This document shows positions 9,462 to 18,562 of a stretch of DNA of 64,000 bases, in pieces. Made by a program: the position numbers and the translations under genes. The stretch comes from Reyranella sp. GTDB taxonomy: Bacteria > Pseudomonadota > Alphaproteobacteria > Reyranellales > Reyranellaceae. Below the pieces are notes generated by a model. That model was not told where the DNA came from and ran no database searches. It saw only the letters and a list, made by a program, of their open reading frames with translations. The DNA is taken from assembly GCF_004297405.1 (NCBI RefSeq), contig NZ_SCVC01000006.1, positions 744,001 through 808,000 on the forward strand. Reading direction: 5' to 3'. Every line of letters begins with the position of its first letter. Position 1 is the stretch's first letter.

Positions 9462-9503
9462 AGCTACTGGGCGATTACGCCCAGCTGCCGGGCGGCTACG
9501 CCC
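9462..9503. repeat. Two tandem 21-bp repeats spanning the glpX stop codon
   Basis: Units 9462-9482 and 9483-9503 match at 17 of 21 positions, and a third partial copy starts at 9504. On the minus strand each unit contains a small hairpin of GGGCG pairing with CGCCC around a 4-base loop, and the glpX stop lies in one of them. The hairpins may act as a weak terminator or stabilise the glpX transcript end. Confidence 0.6.
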
Positions 9504-10482
9504 AGCTTGGCAGGCCGGTCTTGATCGCGAAGTTGTGGTGCGCCGAGACCCAGCGGACGGTGCCGGTCTTGGAGCGCATGACGATCGAGTGCGTCTCTGC
9601 GCCGTTGTGGAAGCGGCGCACGCCCTTCAGCATCGAACCCGAGGTGACACCGGTCGCCGCGAACATCACGTCGCCCTTGGCCATGTCGGTCATCGAATAC
9701 TTGCGATTGAGATCGGTGATGCCCCACTTCTTGGCACGGGCCTTCTCATCGTCGTTGCGGAACAGCAGGCGGCCCTGGATCTGGCCGCCGATGGCGCGCA
9801 GTGCCGCCGCCGCCAGCACACCTTCCGGTGCACCGCCCGAGCCCATGTAGATGTCGATGCCGGAATCGCCGGTCGAGGTCGCGATCACACCCGACACGTC
9901 GCCATCACCGATCAGCATGATACGGGCGCCGGCCTCGCGAACCTTGGCGATCAGTTCGGAATGGCGCGGCCGGTCGAGGATGCAGACCACGAGATCGGCA
10001 ACATCGACCTTCTTGGCCTTGGCGAGGTCCGCCAGGTTCTGTGCCGCCGTCTTGTCGAGATCGACGATGCCGTCCGGCAGACCGCCACCGACGGCGATCT
10101 TGTCCATGTAGACGTCAGGCGCATTCAAGAAGCCGCCATGCTCGGCCATCGCGATGACGGCAAGGGCGTTGGGCAGGCCCTTCGCCGTGATGGTGGTGCC
10201 TTCCAGCGGATCGAGCGCGATGTCGATCTTGGGACCACGGCCGAGGCCGACCTTCTCGCCGATGTAGAGCATCGGCGCTTCGTCGCGCTCGCCCTCGCCG
10301 ATCACCACCGTGCCTTCGATGGCGAGAGAATTCAGCGTCGTGCGCATGGCGTCGACCGCGGCCTGATCGGCCATCTTCTCGTCGCCACGGCCCATCAACT
10401 TGGAGGCCGCCAGCGCCGCCGCTTCGGTTACGCGCACCACTTCGAGCGCGAGATTGCGGTCCAGTTTCACGTCTTCCGTCAT
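9496..10482 (-). CDS. glpX: Class II fructose-1,6-bisphosphatase GlpX
   Basis: Hydrolyses fructose-1,6-bisphosphate to fructose-6-phosphate in gluconeogenesis (or the Calvin cycle where present). Family features in order: N-terminal helix LDRNLALEVVRVTEAAALA, metal-site stretch VVIGEGERDEAPML near residue 60, LDPLEGTT near 90, and GSGGAPEGVLAAAALRA near 215. The 328 aa length is typical. A strong GGAGGAG precedes the ATG. It follows hom and the aminotransferase on the same strand, a conserved alphaproteobacterial order. The last codons lie inside a short tandem repeat. Confidence 0.95.
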   Translation of the reverse strand: MTEDVKLDRNLALEVVRVTEAAALAASKLMGRGDEKMADQAAVDAMRTTLNSLAIEGTVVIGEGERDEAPMLYIGEKVGLGRGPKIDIALDPLEGTTITAKGLPNALAVIAMAEHGGFLNAPDVYMDKIAVGGGLPDGIVDLDKTAAQNLADLAKAKKVDVADLVVCILDRPRHSELIAKVREAGARIMLIGDGDVSGVIATSTGDSGIDIYMGSGGAPEGVLAAAALRAIGGQIQGRLLFRNDDEKARAKKWGITDLNRKYSMTDMAKGDVMFAATGVTSGSMLKGVRRFHNGAETHSIVMRSKTGTVRWVSAHHNFAIKTGLPSWA

Positions 10483-10516
10483 CGTCTCCTCCGTCGCCTC
10501 GTTTCTAGGGCGTCGT

Positions 10517-11809
10517 CTAGAACGCTTCGATTCTGATCAGGCAGGGCTCCTCGGCAACAGCGCCGAGCTTGGCGATGCGCGCCAGAGCGCGCCGCATCGC
10601 AGCCTCCTCCGTCTCGTGCGTCGTCAACACCACCGGCACCTCGCCGGACTGCGAACGTCCGCGCTGCAGCATCGATTCGAGCGAGATGCGCTCCTTGGCC
10701 AGGGCACCGGACACCGCCGAGATCACACCCGGCCGGTCCTGCACCATGAGGCGCATGTAGTAAGCGCCGACATGGCGATCCATCGGCGAGACCTTCTTGT
10801 CGGCCAGCCGGTCGGCCGGCACGACGAACGCCGGCATGTGCCGCCCGCGCGCCACATCGACGAGGTCGGCGACGACGGCCGATGCGGTCGGTCCCTGCCC
10901 CGCACCGCGGCCCTGGAACATGGTCGTGCCGACGAAGTCGCCTTCGACCACGACAGCGTTGAACACGCCCTCGATATGCGCGATCGGCGCCCCGAGCGGC
11001 ACCATGCAGGGATGTACTCGCTGCTCGATGCCATGGCGCGTTTCGCGCGCTAGTCCCAGCAGTTTGATGCGGTAGCCCAGTTCCTCGGCGAACTCGATGT
11101 CCATCGAGGAGACATGGCGGATGCCTTCGACATGTATGCCGGCGAAGTTCACGCGGGCGCCGAACGCCGCGCCGGTCAGCACGGCGAGCTTGTGCGCGGC
11201 GTCGACACCGTCGACATCGAAACTCGGATCGGCCTCGGCGTAGCCCGCCGCCTGCGCTTCGGCCAGCACGACGTCGAAGTCGCGGCCTGTCTCGCGCATG
11301 GTCGTCAGGATGTAGTTACAAGTGCCGTTGAGGATGCCGTAGAGCCGGCCCACGCGGTTGCCGACCAGGCCCTCGCGCAGCGCCTTGATGATCGGGATGC
11401 CACCCGCCACTGCCGCCTCGAAGGCGAGGATGCGGCCCTTCTTCTCGGCCGCTGCGGCGATCTCCGTGCCATGCATGGCGAGCAGCGCCTTGTTGGCCGT
11501 CACCACATGCTTGCCCGAGGCCAGCGCCTTCTGCACCAGCCGGCGCGCCACGCCACTCGAACCGCCGATCAGCTCAACGACGACGTCGATGTCCGGCGCA
11601 GTCGCCAGCGCCATCGGATCGTTCTCCCAGCGCACGTGCGAGAGATCGATGTCGCGCTTCTTCGCCTTGCGGCGTGCGCTCACGGCAACCAGCTTCAGCG
11701 GCCGGCCGCCACGCAGCGCGAGGAGCCGGCCATGTTCGGCCAGCAGCTTGACCACGCCAGCACCAACGGTGCCGAGCCCGGCAATACCGATTCTAAGAGG
11801 GGAATTCAT
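10517..11809 (-). CDS. hom: Homoserine dehydrogenase
   Basis: NAD(P)-dependent reduction of aspartate semialdehyde to homoserine, the branch point to threonine and methionine. The N-terminal Rossmann motif GIAGLGTVGAGVV is near residue 7, the substrate-domain segment GILNGTCNYILTTM near 190, and a C-terminal ACT regulatory domain covers about residues 350-430 (DRPGVISAVSGALAKERIS). I chose the ATG at 11809 because the dinucleotide-binding motif starts immediately after it; the longer open frame reaches into the aminotransferase gene. It is 25 bases downstream of the aminotransferase stop, in one operon with glpX. Confidence 0.95.
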   Translation of the reverse strand: MNSPLRIGIAGLGTVGAGVVKLLAEHGRLLALRGGRPLKLVAVSARRKAKKRDIDLSHVRWENDPMALATAPDIDVVVELIGGSSGVARRLVQKALASGKHVVTANKALLAMHGTEIAAAAEKKGRILAFEAAVAGGIPIIKALREGLVGNRVGRLYGILNGTCNYILTTMRETGRDFDVVLAEAQAAGYAEADPSFDVDGVDAAHKLAVLTGAAFGARVNFAGIHVEGIRHVSSMDIEFAEELGYRIKLLGLARETRHGIEQRVHPCMVPLGAPIAHIEGVFNAVVVEGDFVGTTMFQGRGAGQGPTASAVVADLVDVARGRHMPAFVVPADRLADKKVSPMDRHVGAYYMRLMVQDRPGVISAVSGALAKERISLESMLQRGRSQSGEVPVVLTTHETEEAAMRRALARIAKLGAVAEEPCLIRIEAF

Positions 11810-11834
11810 GGGCGCCTGATACGACAGGATGGGG

Positions 11835-13091
11835 TCAGGCGCGAGCCTTGATCGGCGTGATATTGTCCCCAACACCGCGCAGGTAAAGGTCGATGGACCG
11901 ACCGGGGTCGGCCAGCACCTGGCGGATGTTGCGGACAGCCTGACGGATGCGGTGTTTGTTCTCGACGAGGGCAATGCGGACATGCCCATCGCCATGCTCG
12001 CCAAAGCCGATACCGGGCGAGACAGCCACATTGGCCTGGGTGAGCAGCAGCTTCGAGAAGGCCAGCGAGCCCAGCTCGGTGAATTCCTTGGGCAGTGGCG
12101 CCCAAGCGAACATGCTGGCCGATGGCGCCGGCAGGTCCCAGCCTGCCCCCCTCAACCCTTCCATCAGAACGTCGCGCCGTTCCTTGTAGGTGTTGCGCGC
12201 CTCGACGATGCAATCCTGCGGACCGTTCAGCGCCGCCGTCGCCGCAACCTGGATCGGCGTGAAGGCGCCGTAGTCGAGATACGACTTGATGCGGGTCAGT
12301 GCCTGGATCAGCGTCTTGTTGCCGGCCGCGAAGCCCATGCGCCAGCCGGCCATCGAATAGGTCTTGCTCATCGAGGTGAATTCGATGGCGATCTCGCGGG
12401 CGCCCGGCACCTGCAGCACTGACGGCGGCGGCACGCCGTCGAAGTAGATCTCGGCATAGGCCAGGTCGGACAGGATCCAGATGCCTTCGCGTTTGCAGAA
12501 GTCGACGATGGCCGCATAGAAATCGAGATCGACCACCTGCGCCGTCGGGTTCGACGGATAGTTCAACACCAAGGCAAGAGGCTTCGGCACGGCATGCCGC
12601 ACGGCGCGCTCGAGCGCCGGCAGGAATTCCTCGATCGAGGTCGAGCCCGGCACCGGAATGTGGCGCACCGAACCGCCGGCGATGATGAAGCCGTAGGGAT
12701 GGATCGGATAGCTGGGATTGGGCACCAGCACGGTGTCGCCGGGCGAGGTGATCGCCTGCGCGAGGTTGGCGAGACCTTCCTTGGATCCCAGCGTCACGAT
12801 GACTTCGGAATCGGGATCCAGTTCGACGCCGAAGCGGCGCGAATAATAGGCAGCTTGTGCTTTGCGCAGACCGGGAATGCCGCGCGAGGCGGAGTAGCCG
12901 TGGGCCCGCGGGTTAGCCGCAGCTTCGGCGAGCTTGGCGACGATGTGCGGCGCTGTCGGCAGGTCGGGATTACCCATGCCGAGGTCGATGACGTCCTGTC
13001 CGGCGCCACGAGCGCGGGCCTTCATAGCGTTCACTTCCGCGAACACGTAGGGCGGCAGGCGCTTCAGCCGGTGGAACTCGGAGTCGTCCAT
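11835..13091 (-). CDS. PLP-dependent aminotransferase (LL-DAP/alanine aminotransferase type)
   Basis: Fold-type I class I/II aminotransferase, about 418 aa. Landmarks: DLGMGNPDLPTAPHI near residue 33, VTLGSKEGLANLAQAI near 100, NYPSNPTAQV near 175, the Schiff-base lysine in SMSKTYSMAGWRMGF near 240, and the C-terminal arginine region GDGHVRIALVE. It resembles enzymes annotated as LL-diaminopimelate aminotransferase or AlaC; sequence alone does not fix the amino donor. The position upstream of hom and glpX is the usual alphaproteobacterial arrangement. I chose the ATG at 13091; a 20-residue extension would overlap the lipoprotein gene. Confidence 0.88.
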   Translation of the reverse strand: MDDSEFHRLKRLPPYVFAEVNAMKARARGAGQDVIDLGMGNPDLPTAPHIVAKLAEAAANPRAHGYSASRGIPGLRKAQAAYYSRRFGVELDPDSEVIVTLGSKEGLANLAQAITSPGDTVLVPNPSYPIHPYGFIIAGGSVRHIPVPGSTSIEEFLPALERAVRHAVPKPLALVLNYPSNPTAQVVDLDFYAAIVDFCKREGIWILSDLAYAEIYFDGVPPPSVLQVPGAREIAIEFTSMSKTYSMAGWRMGFAAGNKTLIQALTRIKSYLDYGAFTPIQVAATAALNGPQDCIVEARNTYKERRDVLMEGLRGAGWDLPAPSASMFAWAPLPKEFTELGSLAFSKLLLTQANVAVSPGIGFGEHGDGHVRIALVENKHRIRQAVRNIRQVLADPGRSIDLYLRGVGDNITPIKARA

Positions 13092-13110
13092 AGGTTCTTC
13101 CTTCGACGCC

Positions 13111-13782
13111 CTAGATGCTGGCGAAGATTTCGATGCGCCGGTCAGCGACAACGAGCGTGTCTGTCGGCAAGGCCGACTGCTTCTCAGGGACCGGAGCGGC
13201 AGGCGTCGCAGGGGCCTGAGGCGCCGTGTCCGTGGCGGGCTGTGCAGGTGCCGGGATTGGCGTCGTCGAGACAGGGGCCGGCGGCGGCACAGTACCCGGT
13301 GCCGCTTCGATCGACGGTGCTGCGCTGGGCGGGGCTACGCCGGCAGGTGCAGCGCTGGGAGGTGCGGAGCCGCCCGTTCCCTTCTCGGCTTCCTTCTCCC
13401 GCGCCTTGCGTTCCTTGTCCTCCGCGTCCCGCTCAAGCCGGGCCTCGCGATCCTTCCTGTCGCGCTCCATCTGTTCTTTCTCGATGGCTTCCTTCTGGGC
13501 CTTCTGACCGCCCTTGCCGGCGATGATGGACCCGATCGCGGCGCCGCCGCGCGTCTCGTCGACCGCCACCGTACCCTGCTCGTAGGCCCGACCGCCGCTC
13601 GGCGCGGGCAGCGCCGCGCTCGGCGCCACCTGGCGATCAGCGCCGGGCCGCGGCGGTGTGCCGACCGGCGTGGACGAATCGAACCAACCGCAACCGGCCA
13701 CGAGGCTGAGCACGGACACACTGAGCAGGGCGCGCCAGCAGCCGCTGCCGTTCGTGTCCTGTCGTCGCTGCATTATCGTCAC
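13111..13782 (-). CDS. Putative lipoprotein, Pro/Ala-rich with charged helix
   Basis: No family recognised. The N-terminus has a lipobox (SLVAGC) after a hydrophobic stretch, so the mature protein is probably lipid-anchored. After a Pro/Gly linker comes a helical, strongly charged segment (about residues 90-135, rich in Lys/Glu/Arg), then a long Pro/Ala/Ser/Val-rich region that could span the periplasm, and a short conserved-looking end (LVVADRRIEIFASI). Nineteen bases separate it from the aminotransferase start, so it probably heads that operon. An alternative ATG lies at 13773. Confidence 0.65.
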   Translation of the reverse strand: MTIMQRRQDTNGSGCWRALLSVSVLSLVAGCGWFDSSTPVGTPPRPGADRQVAPSAALPAPSGGRAYEQGTVAVDETRGGAAIGSIIAGKGGQKAQKEAIEKEQMERDRKDREARLERDAEDKERKAREKEAEKGTGGSAPPSAAPAGVAPPSAAPSIEAAPGTVPPPAPVSTTPIPAPAQPATDTAPQAPATPAAPVPEKQSALPTDTLVVADRRIEIFASI

Positions 13783-13895
13783 CGCTATCGCCTACTGTCC
13801 GTTGCTGGGTCCGCCTGTCGGCCTTGTTTAGCGGAGCCGGAGAGGAAAATTGACCCGTCTGTTGTCGCAGCCTACCAATTGAGGGCGGGTAGCGA

Positions 13896-13926
13896 CCCGG
13901 TATATGACACAAGGTATGGTACCGGG
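13896..13926. promoter_or_regulatory. Inverted repeat upstream of phaC
   Basis: The arms CCCGGTA (13896-13902) and TACCGGG (13920-13926) are perfect inverted repeats with a 17-base spacer, about 57 bases before the phaC start. They could be a regulator-binding site or an RNA hairpin in the leader. No regulator can be assigned. Confidence 0.3.
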
Positions 13927-13982
13927 CCGTTGAAGTTACCGCAAGAAACGCCATAAAGGCAATGAATCAAAAGGGGAAACGC

Positions 13983-15797
13983 ATGTCGGATACGCCCGCC
14001 CCCACCGCCCTCTCGGCACTGTCTCCCGAGGAGACGGAGAAGCTCCAGACGGCCTTCAAAGATATCGCCACGCGCAGCCAGAAGCTGCTGCAGGACTTCT
14101 CCCAGCGCTACCAGGCCGACGGGCCGCAGCCGGCCGACCCGCTGCACCTCACCCAGACCTTCATGGACTTCACCGCCAAGATGCTGGCCGACCCCAATCG
14201 GCTGGTGCAGGCCCAGATGGAGCTCTGGCAGCAGTACATGAAGCTCTGGCAGGTCACCGCACAGCGGATGATGGGCCAGACGGTCGAGCCGATCGCCGAG
14301 CCGTCCAAGGGCGACAAGCGCTTCAACGATCCGGCCTGGAAGGACGAAGTCGTCTTCGACTACCTGAAGCAGTCCTATCTGCTCACGGCGCGCTGGCTCC
14401 AGGGCACGGTGAAGGAGGTCGAGGGCGTCGACGACAAGACCGCCAAGAAGGTCGACTTCTACACGCGCCAGTTCATCGACGCGATGTCGCCCTCCAACTT
14501 CGCGATGACCAATCCGCAGGTCGTGAAGGCAACCGTCGAGTCCAAGGGCGAGAACTTGCTCAAGGGCCTGCAGAACATGTTGACCGACTTGGAGCGCGGC
14601 AAAGGCAAGCTGGCGATCCGGCAAACCGACATGGACGCCTTCAAGGTCGGCGGCAACGTCGCCACCTCGCCCGGCAAGGTGGTCTACCAGAACGAGTTGA
14701 TACAGCTCATCCAGTACGCGCCGACGACGGCCGAGGTGTATGAGATCCCGCTGCTGATCGTGCCGCCGTGGATCAACAAGTTCTACATCCTCGATCTCAA
14801 GCCCGAGAACTCGTTCATCAAATGGGCGACCGAACAGGGCTACACGGTGTTCGTCGTTTCCTGGGTCAATCCCGACGAACGCCTCTCGAGCTTCGTGTTC
14901 GAGGACTACATGAAGAAGGGCCCGCTCGCGGCTCTCGACGCCATCGAGAAGGCGACCGGCCAGCGCAAGGTCTCGGCGATCGGCTACTGCATCGGCGGCA
15001 CGCTGATGGCGACGACGCTCGCCTACATGGCGGCACGCAATGACGACCGCATCGCGGCCTGCACCTTCTTCACCGCCCAGGTCGACTTCACCGAACCGGG
15101 CGAACTCGGTGTCTTCATCGACGAGGATCAACTCGCCGGCATCGAGGAGATGATGAGCAAGAAGGGCTATCTCGAAGGTTCCGAGATGGCGACGACCTTC
15201 AACATGCTGCGCGCCAACGACCTCATCTGGTCGTTCGTCGTGAACAACTATCTGATGGGCAAGGATCCCTTCCCCTTCGACCTGCTCTACTGGAACGCCG
15301 ATGCCACGCGCATGCCGGCGGCAATGCACAGCTACTATCTGCGCAACATGTACCAGAAGAACCTGCTCAGCCAGCCGGGCGGCCTAGTGGTCGACAATGT
15401 GCCGATCGACCTCAGGAAGATCACCATCCCGGTCTACCTGCAGGCCGGCAAGGAAGACCACATCGCGCCGTCACGCTCGGTCTACAAGGCGACGCAGATC
15501 TTCAGCGGCCCGGTGCGGTTCATGCTGGCGGGCTCAGGCCATATCGCCGGCGTCGTCAATCCGCCACGCAACAAGAAATACCAGCACTGGCTGAACGAGA
15601 CGGCGAAGAACCCGCCGACGCTTGCCGAGTGGCAGGCCGGCGCCAAGGAGTTCCCAGGCTCGTGGTGGCACGACTGGGACAAGTGGCTCTCCGCCCTCTC
15701 CGGCCCCAAGGTTCCCGCTCGCGTCCCCGGCGAAGGCGGCCTGCCTGCGATCGAGGATGCGCCCGGCAGCTACGTGAAGGTGCGCTCGGGCGCGTGA
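13983..15797 (+). CDS. phaC: Class I poly(3-hydroxyalkanoate) synthase
   Basis: Polymerises (R)-3-hydroxyacyl-CoA into PHA on the granule surface. The lipase-like box is GYCIGG with the nucleophile Cys at about residue 336; the catalytic Asp is in AGKEDHIAP (about 492) and the His in GSGHIAGVVNPP (about 520). The N-terminal PhaC domain covers residues 80-250, and the 604 aa length fits class I, which works without PhaE. I chose the ATG at 13983 because AAGGGGA lies just upstream; an ATG at 13962 would add 7 residues. phaA, phaB, phasin and phaR genes are not nearby. Confidence 0.96.
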   Translation: MSDTPAPTALSALSPEETEKLQTAFKDIATRSQKLLQDFSQRYQADGPQPADPLHLTQTFMDFTAKMLADPNRLVQAQMELWQQYMKLWQVTAQRMMGQTVEPIAEPSKGDKRFNDPAWKDEVVFDYLKQSYLLTARWLQGTVKEVEGVDDKTAKKVDFYTRQFIDAMSPSNFAMTNPQVVKATVESKGENLLKGLQNMLTDLERGKGKLAIRQTDMDAFKVGGNVATSPGKVVYQNELIQLIQYAPTTAEVYEIPLLIVPPWINKFYILDLKPENSFIKWATEQGYTVFVVSWVNPDERLSSFVFEDYMKKGPLAALDAIEKATGQRKVSAIGYCIGGTLMATTLAYMAARNDDRIAACTFFTAQVDFTEPGELGVFIDEDQLAGIEEMMSKKGYLEGSEMATTFNMLRANDLIWSFVVNNYLMGKDPFPFDLLYWNADATRMPAAMHSYYLRNMYQKNLLSQPGGLVVDNVPIDLRKITIPVYLQAGKEDHIAPSRSVYKATQIFSGPVRFMLAGSGHIAGVVNPPRNKKYQHWLNETAKNPPTLAEWQAGAKEFPGSWWHDWDKWLSALSGPKVPARVPGEGGLPAIEDAPGSYVKVRSGA

Positions 15798-15898
15798 ATG
15801 CCCTTCCACCTCCTCACGAGGTGGGTGTAGCCTGTTCCGGCAGCGCGTCCAGTTGGGCTGCATGTCCGCGACGTAACGCAGGCTATGGAGGGCGCGCC

Positions 15899-16876
15899 GT
15901 GAAATATCCCCGCCGCACATTCATGCAACTGGCAGTGGGTGCCGCAGCATTGCCGGCCATGCCCGGCACTTCTTGGGCGCAAGCCTATCCATCTCGGCCG
16001 GTCCGCATCGTCGTCGGCTTTCCTGCCGGCGGGGCCACCGACATCCAGGCGCGCCTGATGGGCGAGTGGCTGACGGAGCGCTTCGCCCAACAATTCATCG
16101 TCGAGAACAAGCCCGGCGCCAGCGGCAACATCGGCACCGAGATGGTCGCCAAGTCACCCGCCGATGGCTACACGCTGCTGCAGGTCGTGACGCCGCATGC
16201 GATCAACGCTGCGCTCTACAGCAATCTCAGTTTCGACTTCATGCGAGACATCGCGCCGGTCATCTGCTCCGCGCGGCTGGCTTACGTCGTCGTGGTGAAT
16301 CCGTCTGTCCCCGCCAAGACGCTCCCTGAGTTCATCGCCTACGCCAAAGCCAACCCGGGCAAGATCAACTACGGATCGGCCGGCCAGGGCACCCCGCAGA
16401 ACATTGCCTGCGAACTCTTCAAGATGATGACCGGGGTGAATTTGGTCCACGTCCCGTACAAAGGCGGCGCGCCTGCAGTCGCCGATCTGATCAGCGGCCA
16501 CGTGCAGGTAATTTTCGCTCCAGTGTCGGAATCGATCCAACAGATCAAGGCCGGCAAGCTGCGCCCACTCGCCGTAACGACCACGGCTCGTTTGGACGTG
16601 CTGCCGGACGTCCCATCGGTGTCAGATTTCGTGCCGGGCTATGAGGCCAGCGGCTTCGCGGGCATTGGCGTGCCCAAGAGCACCCCGGTCGAGATCATCA
16701 ATGCGCTGAACAAGGAGCTCAATGCCGGCCTCGCCGACAGCAAAATCAAAACCCGGATCGTCGAACTGGGAGGCACGGTGCTTGGCGGCACGCCGGCGCA
16801 ATTCGGAACGATCCTCTCAGAGGCCACCGAGAAGTGGGCGAAGGTCATCAAGTTCGCGGGCATCAAGGCTGAATAG
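15899..16876 (+). CDS. Bug/TctC-type tripartite tricarboxylate transporter binding protein
   Basis: Periplasmic binding protein of the Bug family (325 aa). The N-terminal YPRRTFMQL followed by a hydrophobic stretch looks like a twin-arginine signal peptide ending in SWAQA. The family body follows: YPSRPVRIVVGFPAGGATDI, then NKPGASGNIGTE and the NYGSAGQGTPQN segment. I chose the GTG at 15899 with GGAG just upstream; the next ATG would cut off the twin arginines. No TctA/TctB partner is adjacent, as is common for this family; a TctAB pair lies 20 kb away. Confidence 0.9.
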   Translation: MKYPRRTFMQLAVGAAALPAMPGTSWAQAYPSRPVRIVVGFPAGGATDIQARLMGEWLTERFAQQFIVENKPGASGNIGTEMVAKSPADGYTLLQVVTPHAINAALYSNLSFDFMRDIAPVICSARLAYVVVVNPSVPAKTLPEFIAYAKANPGKINYGSAGQGTPQNIACELFKMMTGVNLVHVPYKGGAPAVADLISGHVQVIFAPVSESIQQIKAGKLRPLAVTTTARLDVLPDVPSVSDFVPGYEASGFAGIGVPKSTPVEIINALNKELNAGLADSKIKTRIVELGGTVLGGTPAQFGTILSEATEKWAKVIKFAGIKAE

Positions 16877-16892
16877 AGCCAGGGTCGTTGCG

Positions 16893-17372
16893 TCATCGAT
16901 CGGTGGCTAGAGATGCCGCCTTGGCAGTGAGCACGTCAAGGGCCAGCCTCGGATCGAGCTTCACCTGTAGTCCTCGTTGACCGCCATTGATGAAGACATA
17001 GTCGTGAGCAAGTGCCTGCACTTCGATGACTGTCGGTACCTGTCTTTTTTGTCCAAACGGGCTGATACCGCCGACTTTGTAGCCGGTGATTCGTTCGGCA
17101 TCCGGCGGCTTCATCATCTGCGCAGACTTGCCGTCGAATGCCGCCGCAAGTTTCTTCATCGACACTTCGCTGTTCGACGGAACGATGACGCAGACGGGCT
17201 TGTCATCGACCAGCGCCATCAAGGTCTTCAGCACCCGCTCTGCCGATTCCCCGAGCGCTTCTGCTGCCTGAAGGCCGATCCGATCTGCATTCGGATCGTA
17301 ATCATAGGTATGAACTGAAAACGCGACACCGGCCTTCTTGAGCAGGTCAGTAGCGCGTGTCGTTTTGGACAT
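16893..17372 (-). CDS. ybaK: YbaK/EbsC-type Cys-tRNA(Pro) deacylase
   Basis: Trans-editing enzyme that clears Cys mischarged onto tRNA-Pro. The product (159 aa) matches the YbaK fold: an N-terminal helix MSKTTRATDLLKKAGVAF, KTLMALVDDKPVCVIVPS near residue 48 and GYKVGGISPFGQ near 97, a typical family signature. It is convergent with the Bug gene, with a 16-base gap and no obvious terminator. Confidence 0.92.
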   Translation of the reverse strand: MSKTTRATDLLKKAGVAFSVHTYDYDPNADRIGLQAAEALGESAERVLKTLMALVDDKPVCVIVPSNSEVSMKKLAAAFDGKSAQMMKPPDAERITGYKVGGISPFGQKRQVPTVIEVQALAHDYVFINGGQRGLQVKLDPRLALDVLTAKAASLATDR

Positions 17373-17575
17373 TGATCGAGACTCATCTCACTTTTGTTTC
17401 GTGATTGTGACTCTGGGCATCGATCGCCGATTCGCAAGTCGTCCAGCGACCATCACTCTCACCTGCCACCGCAACGCCGACATGCACACTCGCCGACTTG
17501 GCAGCCGGCGGTCCGCTTCTCACTTCAGGCGCGGATGGAAACGCTCGTGCCGATCATGATCCGGCCGTTGCGATC

Positions 17576-17950
17576 ATGCTTAGTCGTGAGCCTGAAATGT
17601 TTTCAAATCTTCTTCGTTCACCCGTCGTGCTCGCTGCCGTTCTTGCTGCCGGCGTGACGAACACGGTCTCTGCTCAATCCGTCTCCAGCCAGACATCATC
17701 CGATCTCAAGGCACGTTGCAATCAGCTCATCTCGTATTTCGACCGCTATGGCGTCAGCCGCAGCGAGAACTCGGACGGTGAGCGCAATCATACCCGCATC
17801 GGTGCGCGCATCGATTGCGACAACGGTCATCCGGCGGAAGCTGTCGCGACCATGGAGCAACTCCTGACCCGGAAGAACATGGACGTCCCTCCGCCACCCA
17901 CCGGGATCGCGCAGCCAGCGTCACCAGCGAGCACGAAGCTGCAGCGGTAA
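17576..17950 (+). CDS. Small exported protein of unknown function
   Basis: No family recognised. The product has an N-terminal hydrophobic segment ending SAQS, which fits a cleaved signal peptide, then about 85 residues containing two cysteines (ARCNQL and RIDCDNGH) and a Pro-rich tail. The start is uncertain: ATGs at 17576 and 17597 both keep the signal peptide and neither has a strong ribosome site. It ends 4 bases before the carbonic anhydrase stop on the other strand. Confidence 0.55.
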   Translation: MLSREPEMFSNLLRSPVVLAAVLAAGVTNTVSAQSVSSQTSSDLKARCNQLISYFDRYGVSRSENSDGERNHTRIGARIDCDNGHPAEAVATMEQLLTRKNMDVPPPPTGIAQPASPASTKLQR

Positions 17951-17953
17951 GCT

Positions 17954-18490
17954 CTACTCCGCAGCCTTCGGCACGTCGCCACGATAGGCCTGGGCGAGTT
18001 GCACATAACCTGCGGCGGAGCGGCGGAAGGACTCCAGGTCCTTCTCCGTGATGTCGCGCATCTTCACGGCCGGGTTGCCGGCCCACAGCTCACCCTTGCG
18101 GACGATCTTGCGTGGCGTGACGACGGCACCTGCCGCCACCATCGCACCGGTCTCGACGACGGCCTCGTCGAGCACGGTCGAGTGCATGCCGATGAAGGAA
18201 TCGTCCTGCACTTCGCAGGCATGCAGCAGCGCGAGATGGCCGACGGTGACGTTGCGGCCGACCGTCGTGCCGACACCACGCGCGGCGATGTGGATCACGC
18301 AGCCGTCCTGGATGTTGGAGTTGTCGCCGATCTTGATCGGCGGCCCGTCGCCGCGCAGGACGGCGCCATACCAGATACCGCAATTGGCGCCGATCTCGAC
18401 ATTGCCGATGAGGGTCGCGTTAGGCGCGATGAAGGCCGACTTATCGATCTTCGGGACGAGGCCATTGAAGGGCACGATGAGGCCGGACAT
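17954..18490 (-). CDS. Gamma carbonic anhydrase family protein
   Basis: Left-handed beta-helix protein of about 178 aa built from hexapeptide repeats. The metal-ligand histidines of the gamma-CA family are visible in DGCVIHIA and VGHLALLHACEV. Such proteins are often named after YrdA or CaiE; carbonic anhydrase activity is not guaranteed. I chose the ATG at 18490 (MSGLIVPFNG). It lies downstream of rpsI on the same strand, but a strong terminator separates them, so it probably has its own promoter. Confidence 0.88.
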   Translation of the reverse strand: MSGLIVPFNGLVPKIDKSAFIAPNATLIGNVEIGANCGIWYGAVLRGDGPPIKIGDNSNIQDGCVIHIAARGVGTTVGRNVTVGHLALLHACEVQDDSFIGMHSTVLDEAVVETGAMVAAGAVVTPRKIVRKGELWAGNPAVKMRDITEKDLESFRRSAAGYVQLAQAYRGDVPKAAE

Positions 18491-18511
18491 CGGATCGCTA
18501 CTCCACTCCAC

Positions 18512-18542
18512 AAAAACGAAGGGCGCCTTGCGGCGCCCTTCG
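18512..18542 (-). terminator. Rho-independent terminator after rplM-rpsI
   Basis: A perfect 11-bp stem (CGAAGGGCGCC pairing with GGCGCCCTTCG, 18517-18542) with a 4-base loop is followed on the minus strand by a run of five T. It lies just after the rpsI stop and before the carbonic anhydrase start. Confidence 0.9.
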
Positions 18543-18562
18543 AGAATAGACCAAGTCGCTGA

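Noticed and set aside
13872..15329. 485-codon open frame opposite phaC
   Set aside because: Shadow of the PHA synthase reading; no family resemblance and no ribosome site.
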